A stretch of 64,000 nt of DNA from Clostridia bacterium (GCA_017517865.1 JAFWYB010000067.1:1-64000); one strand, 5' to 3'. Numbered from the stretch's first letter, positions 27,087 through 35,606 are shown. Program-made: numbers and translations. The notes: generated by a model not told the origin, from the sequence alone.

Positions 27087-27126
27087 ACGACAGATTTTCC
27101 TAAAGCGGATTATCTGTCGTTTTTTT
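27085..27126 (+). terminator. terminator of small XRE gene
   Basis: AAACGACAGAT pairs with ATCTGTCGTTT, followed by a T-run; it begins at the stop codon. Confidence 0.8.
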
Positions 27127-27202
27127 ACAAAACAAAGACACCAATTAGCGCCCCTACTGTTATGCTATACCGACCTACTAATTTCCGAAGAGAATTCCCC
27201 CG

Positions 27203-27230
27203 GCTACTGACTACTGGCTACTGACTACTG
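27203..27230. repeat. CTACTGACTACTG array, copy 1
   Basis: Tandem GGCTACTGACTACT units in a gap between converging genes. The same units occur at 46359-46386, 48415-48447 (inverted) and, in shorter form, at 52171 and 61810. Confidence 0.6.
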
Positions 27231-27250
27231 CAAGCCGAAGCTGAAAATAA

Positions 27251-27271
27251 GGGAGGGCCGTAAGCCCTCCC
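27251..27271 (-). terminator. terminator of pheST
   Basis: GGGAGGGC pairs with GCCCTCCC around a CGTAA loop, 14 bp after the pheT stop; the minus strand continues TTATTTTC. Confidence 0.75.
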
Positions 27272-27284
27272 CTGCATTTTATAA

Positions 27285-29645
27285 TTATTTCTTAAGCTCA
27301 ATACCCTTTGCTGCGAGGTCATCGATAATGCCGTTTACAACATTCATAACCTCTTCTCTTGTGAGGGTCTTTTCAGGATGTGCGAAGTAAATTCTTACAG
27401 TGATTGACTTGCCGTTTTCGTCACGGTAAAGGTCAACTACCTCTGCGCCCTTGATAAGTGAGCAATTTGCATTCTTTATTGCCTCTCCTACGGGAGCGTA
27501 CTTTTCTGTAACAAATGAAAGGTCGATTTCAATGCCGGGGAACTTTGAGGGCTCCTCATACTTGATTTCACCTGCAACTGTATCTGCAAAATCTGTTACG
27601 TCGATTTCAGCAAATACGATATTTGCTTTCTTGTCAACCTTCTTTGAAACAACGGGATGTACGATGCCGATTTTACCGATTTCCTTGCCCTCAAGAATGA
27701 TTGCATTAAGGTTTCTCGGGTGCTCGTAGCTGTGTGTTGCTTCTATTGCCTTATATGAAAGCTCAAGATGACGAAGGTCGCCCGTAACTGTTGCAAGAAT
27801 GTCGCGAAGCTCGAAGTAAAGAGCTTCCATTGTCTTTGTCTTTGAGAAGAGAGTAATTGCGAGCTTCTTTCTCTCGTTGCAAAGACCGTCTTCACGAAGG
27901 CCCTCAACAACTCTGCCGACCTCAAAAATGCCGAAATCGGGAGCATAGGTGTTGTTGATTCTTACCTGACAAAGCTGTGTGGGAATAATTGACTTTCTTA
28001 TAACCTCAATGTTGGGGTTTGTTGCATTTACAAGCTTTATGTTATCTTCGATTTCAATGCCGAGAGCCTTGCACTCATCATAATACATCCATACGTATGA
28101 ATGTGCCTCGTGAAGTGAGAAGCGCTTTACAAGTATATCCTTTATTCTGTCCTCAACTGTCTTTTCCTCAGCGGGACGTACGGGATATACGGGGCTCTGT
28201 GTTGTGTGGATATCGAAATTGTCGTAGCCGTAAATTCTTGTGATTTCTTCGATGATATCAGCCTTAATTGTAACGTCCTTTGTTGCTCTCCATGAGGGTA
28301 CCGTTACAGTGAAGGCATCATTTTCAAGCTTCACACCGAAGCCGAGGGATTCAAGTGTGTGTAAGATTGTATCGTTACCTATTTCAATACCTGTGTAACG
28401 GTCAACGAAGCCCTTATCAAAGCTGAGAGTTACGGTATCATACTTGAAAGCCTCTTCGTCTGTAAGTGAGGAAACAACCTCAACACCGCTGTCAATATCG
28501 GTAAGAAGCTTAACGAAACGTGCAATGGCGGGTACCGTCATAGCAGGGTCAAGGCACTTTTCATAGCGCATTGAAGCGTCTGTACGGTGTGCCAGACGTA
28601 CTGTTGACTTTCTGATTGATACTGCATCAAAGGTTGCACTTTCAAGAGTAAGTCTTGTTGTGTCCTCAACGATTTCACTGTCAAGACCGCCCATAATACC
28701 TGCAATAGCAACTGGAGTGTCGCCGTTACAGATCATAAGTGTGTTTTCGTCGATGTTTCTCTCTGCACCGTCAAGAGTTGTGAAGGTGAAGGGTTCATCG
28801 AAACGCTTGATGCGGAGCTTTTCAACTTTTCTTGAGTCGAAGGCGTGCATGGGCTGACCCATTTCAAGCATAAGGTAGTTTGTAAGGTCAGCAAGAAGGT
28901 TGATTCCTCTCATACCGCAATAGAATAGTCTGATTCTCATATTAACGGGGCTGACGTTCTTTGTGATGTTCTCAACCTGTAAGCAGGAATATCTCTGACA
29001 GAGGGGGTCCTCTATCTTCATATCAACCTTAGGAAGACTGTCGTACTTCTTAAGGTCAACTGTCTCAAGAGGCTTAAGAGGTCTGCCTGCAATAGCTGCA
29101 AATTCTCTTGCGATACCGTAGTGACCCCAGAGGTCGGGACGGTTTGTAAGAGATTTATTGTCAACCTCAAAAACAATATCCTCGATTTCGTAAACGTCCT
29201 TGATATCGGTACCGTTTACAAGCTCTGCGGGAAGATCCATAATGCCTGAGTTATCATCACTGATGCCTACTTCCTTCTCACTGCAGCACATACCGTAGGA
29301 GGTGTAGCCTGCAAGTGCTCTGGGAGTAATTTCTATTTCACCGATTTTTGCACCGATTTTTGCAAAAGCAGTTTTCATGCCTACTCTTACATTGGGTGCA
29401 CCGCAAACAACATCTGTGAGCTCTGCGTCGCCTGCATCAACCTTGAGAAGATGGAGCTTCTTTGATTCGGGATGGTCTGCAACTTCCTTGATTTCGGCAA
29501 CAACGATACCCGAAATGTCACTGCCCTTAAAGAAAATTTCGTTTTCAACCTCAGCTGTTGAAAGTGAGAAGCGTCTGATAAGCTCAAGCTTGTCAAGTCC
29601 TTCAAAGTCAACAAAGTCTGAAATCCAGTTCATTGATAAAAACAT
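27285..29645 (-). CDS. pheT: phenylalanine-tRNA ligase beta subunit
   Basis: A 786-residue subunit of the alpha2-beta2 PheRS. It has the N-terminal tRNA-binding EMAP/OB-like domain (about 40-150), the B3/B4 editing domain that hydrolyses Tyr-tRNAPhe (about 200-390), B5, a catalytic-like core (about 490-680), and the C-terminal ferredoxin-fold anticodon-binding domain (PSKFPGIEIDLSFVTEKYAP onward). Length is typical. It lies 18 bp after pheS, in the T-box-controlled operon; GGAGGAG precedes the ATG. Confidence 0.98.
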   Translation of the reverse strand: MFLSMNWISDFVDFEGLDKLELIRRFSLSTAEVENEIFFKGSDISGIVVAEIKEVADHPESKKLHLLKVDAGDAELTDVVCGAPNVRVGMKTAFAKIGAKIGEIEITPRALAGYTSYGMCCSEKEVGISDDNSGIMDLPAELVNGTDIKDVYEIEDIVFEVDNKSLTNRPDLWGHYGIAREFAAIAGRPLKPLETVDLKKYDSLPKVDMKIEDPLCQRYSCLQVENITKNVSPVNMRIRLFYCGMRGINLLADLTNYLMLEMGQPMHAFDSRKVEKLRIKRFDEPFTFTTLDGAERNIDENTLMICNGDTPVAIAGIMGGLDSEIVEDTTRLTLESATFDAVSIRKSTVRLAHRTDASMRYEKCLDPAMTVPAIARFVKLLTDIDSGVEVVSSLTDEEAFKYDTVTLSFDKGFVDRYTGIEIGNDTILHTLESLGFGVKLENDAFTVTVPSWRATKDVTIKADIIEEITRIYGYDNFDIHTTQSPVYPVRPAEEKTVEDRIKDILVKRFSLHEAHSYVWMYYDECKALGIEIEDNIKLVNATNPNIEVIRKSIIPTQLCQVRINNTYAPDFGIFEVGRVVEGLREDGLCNERKKLAITLFSKTKTMEALYFELRDILATVTGDLRHLELSYKAIEATHSYEHPRNLNAIILEGKEIGKIGIVHPVVSKKVDKKANIVFAEIDVTDFADTVAGEIKYEEPSKFPGIEIDLSFVTEKYAPVGEAIKNANCSLIKGAEVVDLYRDENGKSITVRIYFAHPEKTLTREEVMNVVNGIIDDLAAKGIELKK

Positions 29646-29663
29646 AATATAGCTCCTCCTTCC

Positions 29664-30713
29664 TTATTCGTCGATAAACTGTGTAAGTGTTTTAAGGCTG
29701 CCTGAGTTGAGGTCACGGATATCCTTGATACCGTACTTCATCATAACGAGACGTGTAAGACCGAGACCGAAGGCAAAGCCTGTGTATTCGTCAGGATCAA
29801 TACCGCCTGCCTTGAGCACCTCGGGATGAATCATACCGCAGGGGCATAATTCAAGCCAGCCGCTGTGCTTACATGAGGGACAGCCCTCACCGCCACAGAT
29901 AAGACAGCTGATATCAAGCTCAAAGCCGGGCTCAACAAAGGGGAAGAAGCCGGGGCGGAGTCTGACCTTAAGGTCTTTTTTGAACACCTCTGAAAGCATT
30001 GTTTTCATAAAGTAGATAAGGTTTGAAATTGAAATATCCTTATCAACCATAACGCCTTCCATCTGAAAGAAGGTGTTCTCGTGACAGGCATCTGTTGCCT
30101 CGTTTCTGAAGCAACGGCCGGGGAAAATAGCCTTGATGGGTACGCCGTCATTGATGAGGGCATCCTTATACTTTTTATAGATTGCGTTCTGTGCTGCTGA
30201 GGTGTGGCTCTTTAAAAGCTGACCGTTATCGAGATAGTAAGTATCCTGCATATCTCTTGCGGGATGGTGCTTAGGAATATTGAGAGCCTCAAAGCACTCG
30301 TAGTCGGATACGATTTCGGAATAATCCTCAACTGCAAAGCCCATTGACTTGAATATGTTTTCAACCTGACGCTGAACAAGAGTCACGGGATGATATGAGC
30401 CTTCGTTGATTGCGGGAGGCATTGAAATATCGAAATCGGGCATTGAGTCGATTTCCTTCTGAATTTCAAGCTCCTTGAGCTCCTTGGTTCTTTCTGTGAT
30501 TTTGTCGGTTACTTCACCCTTGAGAGTGTTAACCTCCTGACCGAAGGATTTCTTTTCTTCGTTTGAAAGATCCTTCATTTCCTTCATAAGCTCTGTTACA
30601 AGACCCTTTTTACCGAGATACTTAACTCTCAGCACTTCAAGGTTCTGAGTGTTTTCTGAGCTTTTCAATTCTTCGAGAAACTGTTCTTTTACTTCAAGAA
30701 TTTTGCTGTTCAT
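29664..30713 (-). CDS. pheS: phenylalanine-tRNA ligase alpha subunit
   Basis: A 349-residue class II synthetase catalytic subunit that makes Phe-tRNAPhe. The N-terminal coiled coil (about 1-90) is followed by motif 2 (FPGRCFRNEATDACHENTFF, about 198-217) and motif 3 (FAFGLGLTRLVMMKYGI, about 315-331). A CxxC...CxxC set (CLICGGEGCPSCKHSG, about 273-288) is present as in many Firmicutes. It is first in pheST, behind a T-box leader. Confidence 0.98.
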   Translation of the reverse strand: MNSKILEVKEQFLEELKSSENTQNLEVLRVKYLGKKGLVTELMKEMKDLSNEEKKSFGQEVNTLKGEVTDKITERTKELKELEIQKEIDSMPDFDISMPPAINEGSYHPVTLVQRQVENIFKSMGFAVEDYSEIVSDYECFEALNIPKHHPARDMQDTYYLDNGQLLKSHTSAAQNAIYKKYKDALINDGVPIKAIFPGRCFRNEATDACHENTFFQMEGVMVDKDISISNLIYFMKTMLSEVFKKDLKVRLRPGFFPFVEPGFELDISCLICGGEGCPSCKHSGWLELCPCGMIHPEVLKAGGIDPDEYTGFAFGLGLTRLVMMKYGIKDIRDLNSGSLKTLTQFIDE

Positions 30714-30740
30714 TTACTCTTACCTCCATATAAAAATAAA

Positions 30741-30980
30741 AAACCGTCTCACCAGAAAGATGAGACGAAATAAATTCCGCGGTACCACTCAAATTGCAGG
30801 GTGCTCCCCTGCCGCTTTTCTTGCCTTAATGCGACAACCACAGTCTGCTTTTCACAGACGGCTCCTGAGGCGAAATTCACTTACGGGGACAGTAGGATTC
30901 TTTCAGCCGATGAAATCCCTCTCTGAAAAGTCTTATCCGCAAATTACTGTTTTCTCATTCACAGCCTTTAAACAATATTG
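30741..30980 (-). promoter_or_regulatory. tRNA-Phe T-box leader
   Basis: On the minus strand the conserved T-box GAGTGGTACCGCGG is at 30777-30790, followed by a terminator hairpin CGTCTCA/TGAGACG (30745-30767) with a T-run. The long Stem I region lies upstream, with a TTC (Phe) codon in the GTGAATTTCGCC segment (about 30869-30880) as probable specifier. Uncharged tRNAPhe should promote readthrough into pheST. Confidence 0.95.
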
Positions 30981-30985
30981 AAAGG

Positions 30986-31014
30986 ATTATACTCTCAAAA
31001 AATAAATATGTCAA
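30986..31014 (-). promoter_or_regulatory. sigmaA-type promoter of pheST
   Basis: On the minus strand: TTGACA (31009-31014), 17-bp spacer, TATAAT (30986-30991), directly before the T-box leader. Confidence 0.85.
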
Positions 31015-31093
31015 TAGAAAGAATATAAAAACAGGTCGCAACTCTGTTTATTTTATCAATTTTATGTTAAAATACTGAAAAGGAGGCTGAAAT

Positions 31094-31408
31094 ATGAATA
31101 CCTTTGAAAAAATATATGAGCAGGTTAAGAAAATACCCCGGGGAAAGGTTGCTTCCTACGGTCAGATTGCTCTTCTTGCGGGAAATCCCCGTTGGTCGAG
31201 AGTTGTGGGCTATGCTCTGCACGTCAACCCCGACCCCGACAGCATCCCCTGCCACAGAGTTGTGACCAAGGACGGGAAGCTTTCCCCGGCCTTTGCCTTC
31301 GGCGGAGAAAATATGCAAAGACAGTTTCTTCTTAATGAGGGTGTAGTGTTTATCGACGAAAGTACGGTTGATATGAAGGCCTCAGCCTGGTTGCAAACGA
31401 ATGCATAA
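31094..31408 (+). CDS. MGMT-family DNA alkyltransferase domain protein
   Basis: A 104-residue protein equal to the C-terminal DNA-binding domain of O6-alkylguanine-DNA methyltransferases. It has the recognition helix (KVASYGQIALLAG, about 19-30), the Arg finger in WSRVVGYAL (Arg36), and the PCHRV active site with the acceptor Cys (Cys53). Because the Cys is present it may be a true, minimal alkyltransferase and not an alkyltransferase-like (ATL) protein, where it is replaced. The N-terminal domain of Ogt/Ada is absent. AAGGAGG precedes the ATG. Confidence 0.9.
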   Translation: MNTFEKIYEQVKKIPRGKVASYGQIALLAGNPRWSRVVGYALHVNPDPDSIPCHRVVTKDGKLSPAFAFGGENMQRQFLLNEGVVFIDESTVDMKASAWLQTNA

Positions 31409-31575
31409 GCGGCGAGTGTAATCAAATAAAAACCGACTATACAAACTCACTAAAACTTTAATTAAACTTTTAGTAACTTTGTTGAGTATTATACTTGAGT
31501 TTAATGCCGCTTAGTGATAAAATCTTCAAGGTTTATATTCATAGTATATAATATGAAATATCAGGAGGTTATATT

Positions 31576-32853
31576 ATGAGCTTTTTGGGCGGAGTTCTCT
31601 CCATCAATGACATTTACACCTTATTATTTGTAGTTTTTTCTGTCCTTCTCGGCGGCTACGCACTCGGCAGAATTACCGTTAAGGGTGTTTCTCTCGGTGA
31701 TGCAGGTGTTTTCATCGTTGCTCTTATAGCAGGCGCACTTGCTTTCCGCGTTGAACCCATTCCCGACACAAATAAAACTCAGCTTCTTTTTGACCTTTCA
31801 AACAGCGGCTACAATTTCGCAAGCGGTCTGAAAATTGTTGAAGCTCTCGGTCTTGTTCTTTTCGTAACATCGGTAGGCTTTATAGCAGGTCCCAAGTTCT
31901 TCGGCAATTTCAAGAGAAACTTCAAGTCATACGTTCTTCTCGGTGTTATCATCATCCTTGCAGGCGGTCTTGCAGCAGCAGGCTGTATCGGTCTTGGTGA
32001 GGTTCTCGGCTACGGCGGTGCAATTGAAGACCAGGACGGCTTCGTTGCTATGATTGTCGGTCTTCTTTCAGGCTCACTCACATCAACCCCTGCTTTCTCA
32101 GCAGCTAAAGCAACTGTTGCTCCCGAATATGAATCACTCGTATCAGTAGGTCACGGTATTGCTTACATCTTCGGTGTTATCGGCGTTGTGCTCTTCGTTC
32201 AGCTTGTTCCCAAGCTCACCAAGGCTAATATGGAAGAAGAAAGAGCAAAGCTCGTAATTAAAGAAGAAGGTAAAAAGAAGGAATTCAAGGGTAAGCTCTT
32301 CCACATCGACCACATGGGTATCGCAGCATTCTCACTTGCAGCTATCCTCGGTACTCTTCTCGGCGGTGTTAAGGTTCCCCTTTCAAGTGCAGGCCTTTCG
32401 GGCACATGCTTCTCACTTACAACAACAGGCGGCTGCCTTCTTGTAAGCCTTGTGCTCGGTCACTTCTCACGCATCGGCAAAATCAGCATTATGCCTGAGC
32501 AGAGCACACTCAAGCTTTTCCGTGAGCTCGGTCTCGTACTTTTCCTCGTTGGTGCAGGTATCCCCGGCGGTGCAGAGTTCGTTGAAAACTTCGATATAAT
32601 GTATTTTATTTACGGTATCATTATGACAATCGTTCCCCTTTTCATCGGCTTCCTTTTTGCAAAGTATGTGCTCAAGCTCAGCCTTCTCAACAACCTCGGC
32701 TCAATCACAGGCGGTATGACCTCAACTCCAGCTCTCGGTACTCTCATCGGTACAGCAGGCACAGAGGACGTTGCAGCAGCTTATGCATCAACCTACCCCA
32801 TTGCTCTTATTGCAGTTGTTCTCGTATCGCAGTTCCTGATTATTCTTTTCTAA
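31576..32853 (+). CDS. AAE/YidE-family membrane transporter
   Basis: A 425-residue membrane protein with about ten hydrophobic segments in two related halves, each containing a G-x-T-S-T-P-A motif (GSLTSTPAFS near residue 175, GGMTSTPALG near 380). This duplication is the signature of the AspT/YidE/YbjL (aspartate:alanine exchanger) superfamily. The RCK/TrkA_C domains usual between the halves are missing, replaced by a charged linker (about 215-235). The substrate, perhaps a dicarboxylate or amino acid, is not known. It is monocistronic with AGGAGG before the ATG and a terminator behind. Confidence 0.85.
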   Translation: MSFLGGVLSINDIYTLLFVVFSVLLGGYALGRITVKGVSLGDAGVFIVALIAGALAFRVEPIPDTNKTQLLFDLSNSGYNFASGLKIVEALGLVLFVTSVGFIAGPKFFGNFKRNFKSYVLLGVIIILAGGLAAAGCIGLGEVLGYGGAIEDQDGFVAMIVGLLSGSLTSTPAFSAAKATVAPEYESLVSVGHGIAYIFGVIGVVLFVQLVPKLTKANMEEERAKLVIKEEGKKKEFKGKLFHIDHMGIAAFSLAAILGTLLGGVKVPLSSAGLSGTCFSLTTTGGCLLVSLVLGHFSRIGKISIMPEQSTLKLFRELGLVLFLVGAGIPGGAEFVENFDIMYFIYGIIMTIVPLFIGFLFAKYVLKLSLLNNLGSITGGMTSTPALGTLIGTAGTEDVAAAYASTYPIALIAVVLVSQFLIILF

Positions 32854-32878
32854 AAAAAGCACCGAAAGGTGCTTTTTT
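32852..32878 (+). terminator. terminator of AAE transporter gene
   Basis: AAAAAAGCACC and GGTGCTTTTTT around a GAAA loop, starting at the stop codon. Confidence 0.85.
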
Positions 32879-32880
32879 AA

Positions 32881-33112
32881 ATTCGCAATTCGCAATGCGC
32901 AATCGCGGGTAACAATTCAATATTAAAAAAGCTCGTCACCGCCAAATCAGCGTGTTCTTCGAGTGTATAAAAATTAAGTCGTCTGAAATCAATCAGACGA
33001 CTTTTTTATTAATGTGTTATATTTACCGTGTTAATCAAGCGGAAAGAAAAGCACAGTTCTGCACCCGAGCTGTCCGCGATTGCGCATTGCGCATTGCGAA
33101 TTGCGAATTGTT
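32881..33112. repeat. MITE-like element with GCAATTCGC terminal inverted repeats
   Basis: The left end (AATTCGCAATTCGCAATGCG, continuing CAATCGCGG) and the right end (CCGCGATTGCGCATTGCGCA and then TTGCGAATTGCGAATT) are inverted copies of about 30 bp. The 232-bp unit has no reading frame and contains a strong hairpin at 32976-33003. Related termini are found at 11865, 12056, 48543 and 52053. Confidence 0.6.
32976..33008 (+). terminator. hairpin/terminator inside the MITE-like element
   Basis: AAGTCGTCTGA (32976-32986) pairs perfectly with TCAGACGACTT (32993-33003), followed by TTTTT on the plus strand. Confidence 0.6.
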
Positions 33113-34031
33113 ACGGTAAGGGGTAGCCTTGCTCACGGTAAATTCTGTACCAGTCCTCACGGGAGATTGTGACATCTGCCGCGGCGGCTACTGCCTTTAC
33201 GCGGTCGGGCTTTGTTGTGCCCACAATGGGATGAGTCTTTTCGGGCAGACGCAGAAGCCATGAAATTGCCATACCTGCAGGTGTAAGACCGTACTTCTCG
33301 CCAAGCTCGGCAAGAGTTTTATTGATATCGGAGAACTTTTCTTCATTAAGGAAGCAGCTCTTGATAAAGCCCTGCTGTAAGGGCGACCAGGGCTGAATTG
33401 TAATCTCGTTAAGGCGGCAGTAATCTCTCAGATAGCCGTCATAATTTATGCCGTCATTGTTACAGAGGTTGACATTTGCGCCGCTTGAAATCATAGTAGC
33501 GTTAGCAATACTAAGGCGCATCTGGTTGATTTTAAGGGGCTGTTTTACATACTTTTTGAGAAGCTCAATCTGCATCGGGCTGTGGTTTGAAACGCCGAAA
33601 TTACCTACCTTACCGCTCTTTTCAAGCACATCAAATGCCTCTGCAACCTCCTCGGGCTCCATAAGCAAATCGGGGCGGTGAAGAAGAAGGATGTCTATAT
33701 GCTCAATTCCGAGCCTTTTAAGTGAGCCCTCAACAGAGGATATAATATGCTCCTTTGAAAAGTCATACATTTTACCGGGCACGATAGAGCATTTTGTCTG
33801 TATAATCATCTTATCGCGAAGGCTTTTATCTCTTGCAAGAGCCTTGCCGAAAACCTCTTCGCATTTTCCCCTGCCGTAAATATCGGCGTGGTCAAAAAGG
33901 TTTATGCCGCATTCAAGGGCGGTGTTAAGGTATGTATCCATTTCACCGTCGGTCATATCGGCTATTCTCATACAGCCGAGGGCAACCTGAGAAAGCTCAG
34001 GGAGATTTTCATAGGGTTTGATGTATTTCAT
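33111..34031 (-). CDS. aldo/keto reductase
   Basis: A 306-residue TIM-barrel NAD(P)H-dependent oxidoreductase similar to YdhF-type AKRs. The catalytic tetrad is visible: Asp and Tyr in NLFDHADIYGRGKCE (about 45-59), Lys in IIQTKCSIVPG (about 80), and His in LLLHRPDLLM (about 117). The cofactor-phosphate loop ends the barrel (HPIVGTTKPDRVKA). The physiological substrate cannot be told. It is a single-gene unit from a promoter at 34064-34092; its 3' end meets the MITE-like element. Confidence 0.92.
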   Translation of the reverse strand: MKYIKPYENLPELSQVALGCMRIADMTDGEMDTYLNTALECGINLFDHADIYGRGKCEEVFGKALARDKSLRDKMIIQTKCSIVPGKMYDFSKEHIISSVEGSLKRLGIEHIDILLLHRPDLLMEPEEVAEAFDVLEKSGKVGNFGVSNHSPMQIELLKKYVKQPLKINQMRLSIANATMISSGANVNLCNNDGINYDGYLRDYCRLNEITIQPWSPLQQGFIKSCFLNEEKFSDINKTLAELGEKYGLTPAGMAISWLLRLPEKTHPIVGTTKPDRVKAVAAAADVTISREDWYRIYREQGYPLP

Positions 34032-34063
34032 GTTGATTCTCCTTTTATTTTTACTTTATGGGA

Positions 34064-34092
34064 ATTATAGCACTATTTTAATTATAAATCAA
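34064..34092 (-). promoter_or_regulatory. promoter of aldo/keto reductase gene
   Basis: On the minus strand: TTGATT (34087-34092), 17-bp spacer, TATAAT (34064-34069), 33 bp before the ATG. Confidence 0.65.
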
Positions 34093-34100
34093 TATAAAAA

Positions 34101-34126
34101 AAGTACCCGAAACAAATCGGGTACTT
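34101..34126 (-). terminator. terminator of the hdr-flox-frd-fum operon
   Basis: AAGTACCCGA (34101-34110) pairs perfectly with TCGGGTACTT (34117-34126); the minus strand continues TTTTTTTATATT. A second hairpin with TTACTTTCT/AGAAAGTAA arms lies between it and the stop codon of fumB. Confidence 0.85.
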
Positions 34127-34192
34127 TGTGTTTATTCTTTTGCTCGCCGCAAGGCGTTACTTTCTCAAAAGAAAGTAACCAAAGAACTTTTC

Positions 34193-34750
34193 TTATTTCT
34201 TTGCTGCGAGGTATTCTTCTCTGCCGAGCTCGTAAAGGTTGTTACCCTCTGAGTCAATAATAACCATAAGAGGCATATCCTCAACATAAAGCTCACGGAG
34301 AGCCTCTGCACCGAGATCCTCATAAGCGATAAGCTTTGCTGACTTGATGCACTTTGCAAGAAGTGCGCCTGCACCGCCGATAGCACCGAAGTAAACGCCT
34401 GTGTACTTCTTCATAGCTTCAACAACCTCGGGAAGTCTCGCGCCCTTACCGATCATACCTCTTGCGCCAACACTCATCATTGTGGGAGCATAAGCGTCCA
34501 TACGACCGCTTGTTGTGGGACCTGCTGAGCCGATAACAGTACCGGGCTTAGCGGGTGTGGGGCCTACGTAGTAGATAGTTGCATTCATAGGATCGATGGG
34601 AAGCTCCTCGCCTCTTGCAAGAGCTTCACACATTCTCTTGTGACCTGCGTCTCTTGAGGTGTAGATGATACCTGTGAGAAGTACTCTGTCACCTGCTTTG
34701 AGGGTCTTTGCAATTTCTTCTGTAAGGGGTAATGTAATTCTCTTTTCCAT
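34193..34750 (-). CDS. fumB: class I fumarate hydratase beta subunit
   Basis: A 185-residue subunit corresponding to the C-terminal part of class I (4Fe-4S) fumarases and tartrate dehydratases, interconverting malate and fumarate. It contains TTSGRMDAYAPTMMSVGARG (about 78-97) and GAIGGAGALLAKCIKSAKLI (about 123-142). The start is 1 nt after the alpha-subunit stop. It is the last gene of the eleven-gene hdr-flox-frd-fum operon, so malate/fumarate is the likely substrate rather than tartrate. The symbol denotes the beta subunit, not E. coli FumB. Confidence 0.9.
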   Translation of the reverse strand: MEKRITLPLTEEIAKTLKAGDRVLLTGIIYTSRDAGHKRMCEALARGEELPIDPMNATIYYVGPTPAKPGTVIGSAGPTTSGRMDAYAPTMMSVGARGMIGKGARLPEVVEAMKKYTGVYFGAIGGAGALLAKCIKSAKLIAYEDLGAEALRELYVEDMPLMVIIDSEGNNLYELGREEYLAAKK

Positions 34751-34751
34751 T

Positions 34752-35594
34752 TTAGATTACCTCCGACTTATGACGTGTTACGTGGCAGTTGATGTTGATT
34801 GCACAAGGCATACCTGCGATGTGTGTGGGAAGAGTTTCGATGTTAAGACCGATTGCTGTTGTCTTACCGCCGAAGCCCTGAGGACCGATGCCAAGCTCGT
34901 TGATCTTTTCGAGCATTTCCTTTTCAAGATCTGCATAGAAAGGATCGGGATGCTCTGAATCGATGGGTCTCATAAGTGCCTTCTTAGCAAGAAGAGCTGC
35001 CTTATCAAAGGTACCGCCGATGCCTACGCCAACAACGATGGGAGGACAGGGGTTGGGTCCTGCTGTTTCAACTGCTTCGATGATGAAGTCCTTGATACCC
35101 TGAAGACCTGCTGAAGGCTTGAACATACGGATCTGGCTCATATTTTCACTGCCGAAGCCCTTGGGACCGATAGTAACCTTAATCTTGTCACCGGGTACGA
35201 TTTCTGTGTAAAGCATTGCAGGAGTGTTATCACCTGTGTTACCGCGTCTTACAGGGTCAGCAACAACGCTCTTACGAAGATAGCCGTTTGTGTAGCCTCT
35301 TCTTACGCCCTCGTCAACAGCCTCAGCAAGGTTGCCGCCTACAAGGTGTACATCCTGACCGATTTCAAGGAATACGCAAGCCATACCTGTATCCTGACAG
35401 ATGGGTACGTTTTCGTTATCTGCGATTTCAAAGTTTTCAATGATATCATCAAGGATACCCTGAGCAATCTTGCCGTCTTCGCAGGCACGGCAATTCTTAA
35501 TTGCACACTTAACGTCACCGGGAAGGTGGCAGTTTGCTTCGATGCAGAGCTTTTCAACTACATCGGTAATTGTCTGAACGTTTATTTCGCGCAT
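34752..35594 (-). CDS. fumA: class I fumarate hydratase alpha subunit
   Basis: A 280-residue subunit carrying the oxygen-labile 4Fe-4S cluster. Cluster-ligand candidates are the Cys in NVPICQDTGMACVF (about 60-73), in NPCPPIVVGVGIGGTFDKAA (about 188-207) and in the C-terminal GMPCAININCHVTRH. Together with the beta subunit it makes a two-subunit class I fumarase, common in anaerobes. It follows frdA by 12 bp, which puts fumarate formation and fumarate reduction in one transcript. Confidence 0.92.
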   Translation of the reverse strand: MREINVQTITDVVEKLCIEANCHLPGDVKCAIKNCRACEDGKIAQGILDDIIENFEIADNENVPICQDTGMACVFLEIGQDVHLVGGNLAEAVDEGVRRGYTNGYLRKSVVADPVRRGNTGDNTPAMLYTEIVPGDKIKVTIGPKGFGSENMSQIRMFKPSAGLQGIKDFIIEAVETAGPNPCPPIVVGVGIGGTFDKAALLAKKALMRPIDSEHPDPFYADLEKEMLEKINELGIGPQGFGGKTTAIGLNIETLPTHIAGMPCAININCHVTRHKSEVI

Positions 35595-35606
35595 TTCTAT
35601 ATCTCC

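Noticed and set aside
27203-27230. possible CRISPR-like array from repeated CTACTGACTACTG units
   Set aside because: Units are about 7-14 bp, directly adjacent without spacers, and no cas gene is present.
34193-35594. tartrate dehydratase (TtdAB) in place of fumarase
   Set aside because: The families overlap in sequence, but the operon context with fumarate reductase favours fumarase; tartrate activity cannot be fully excluded.
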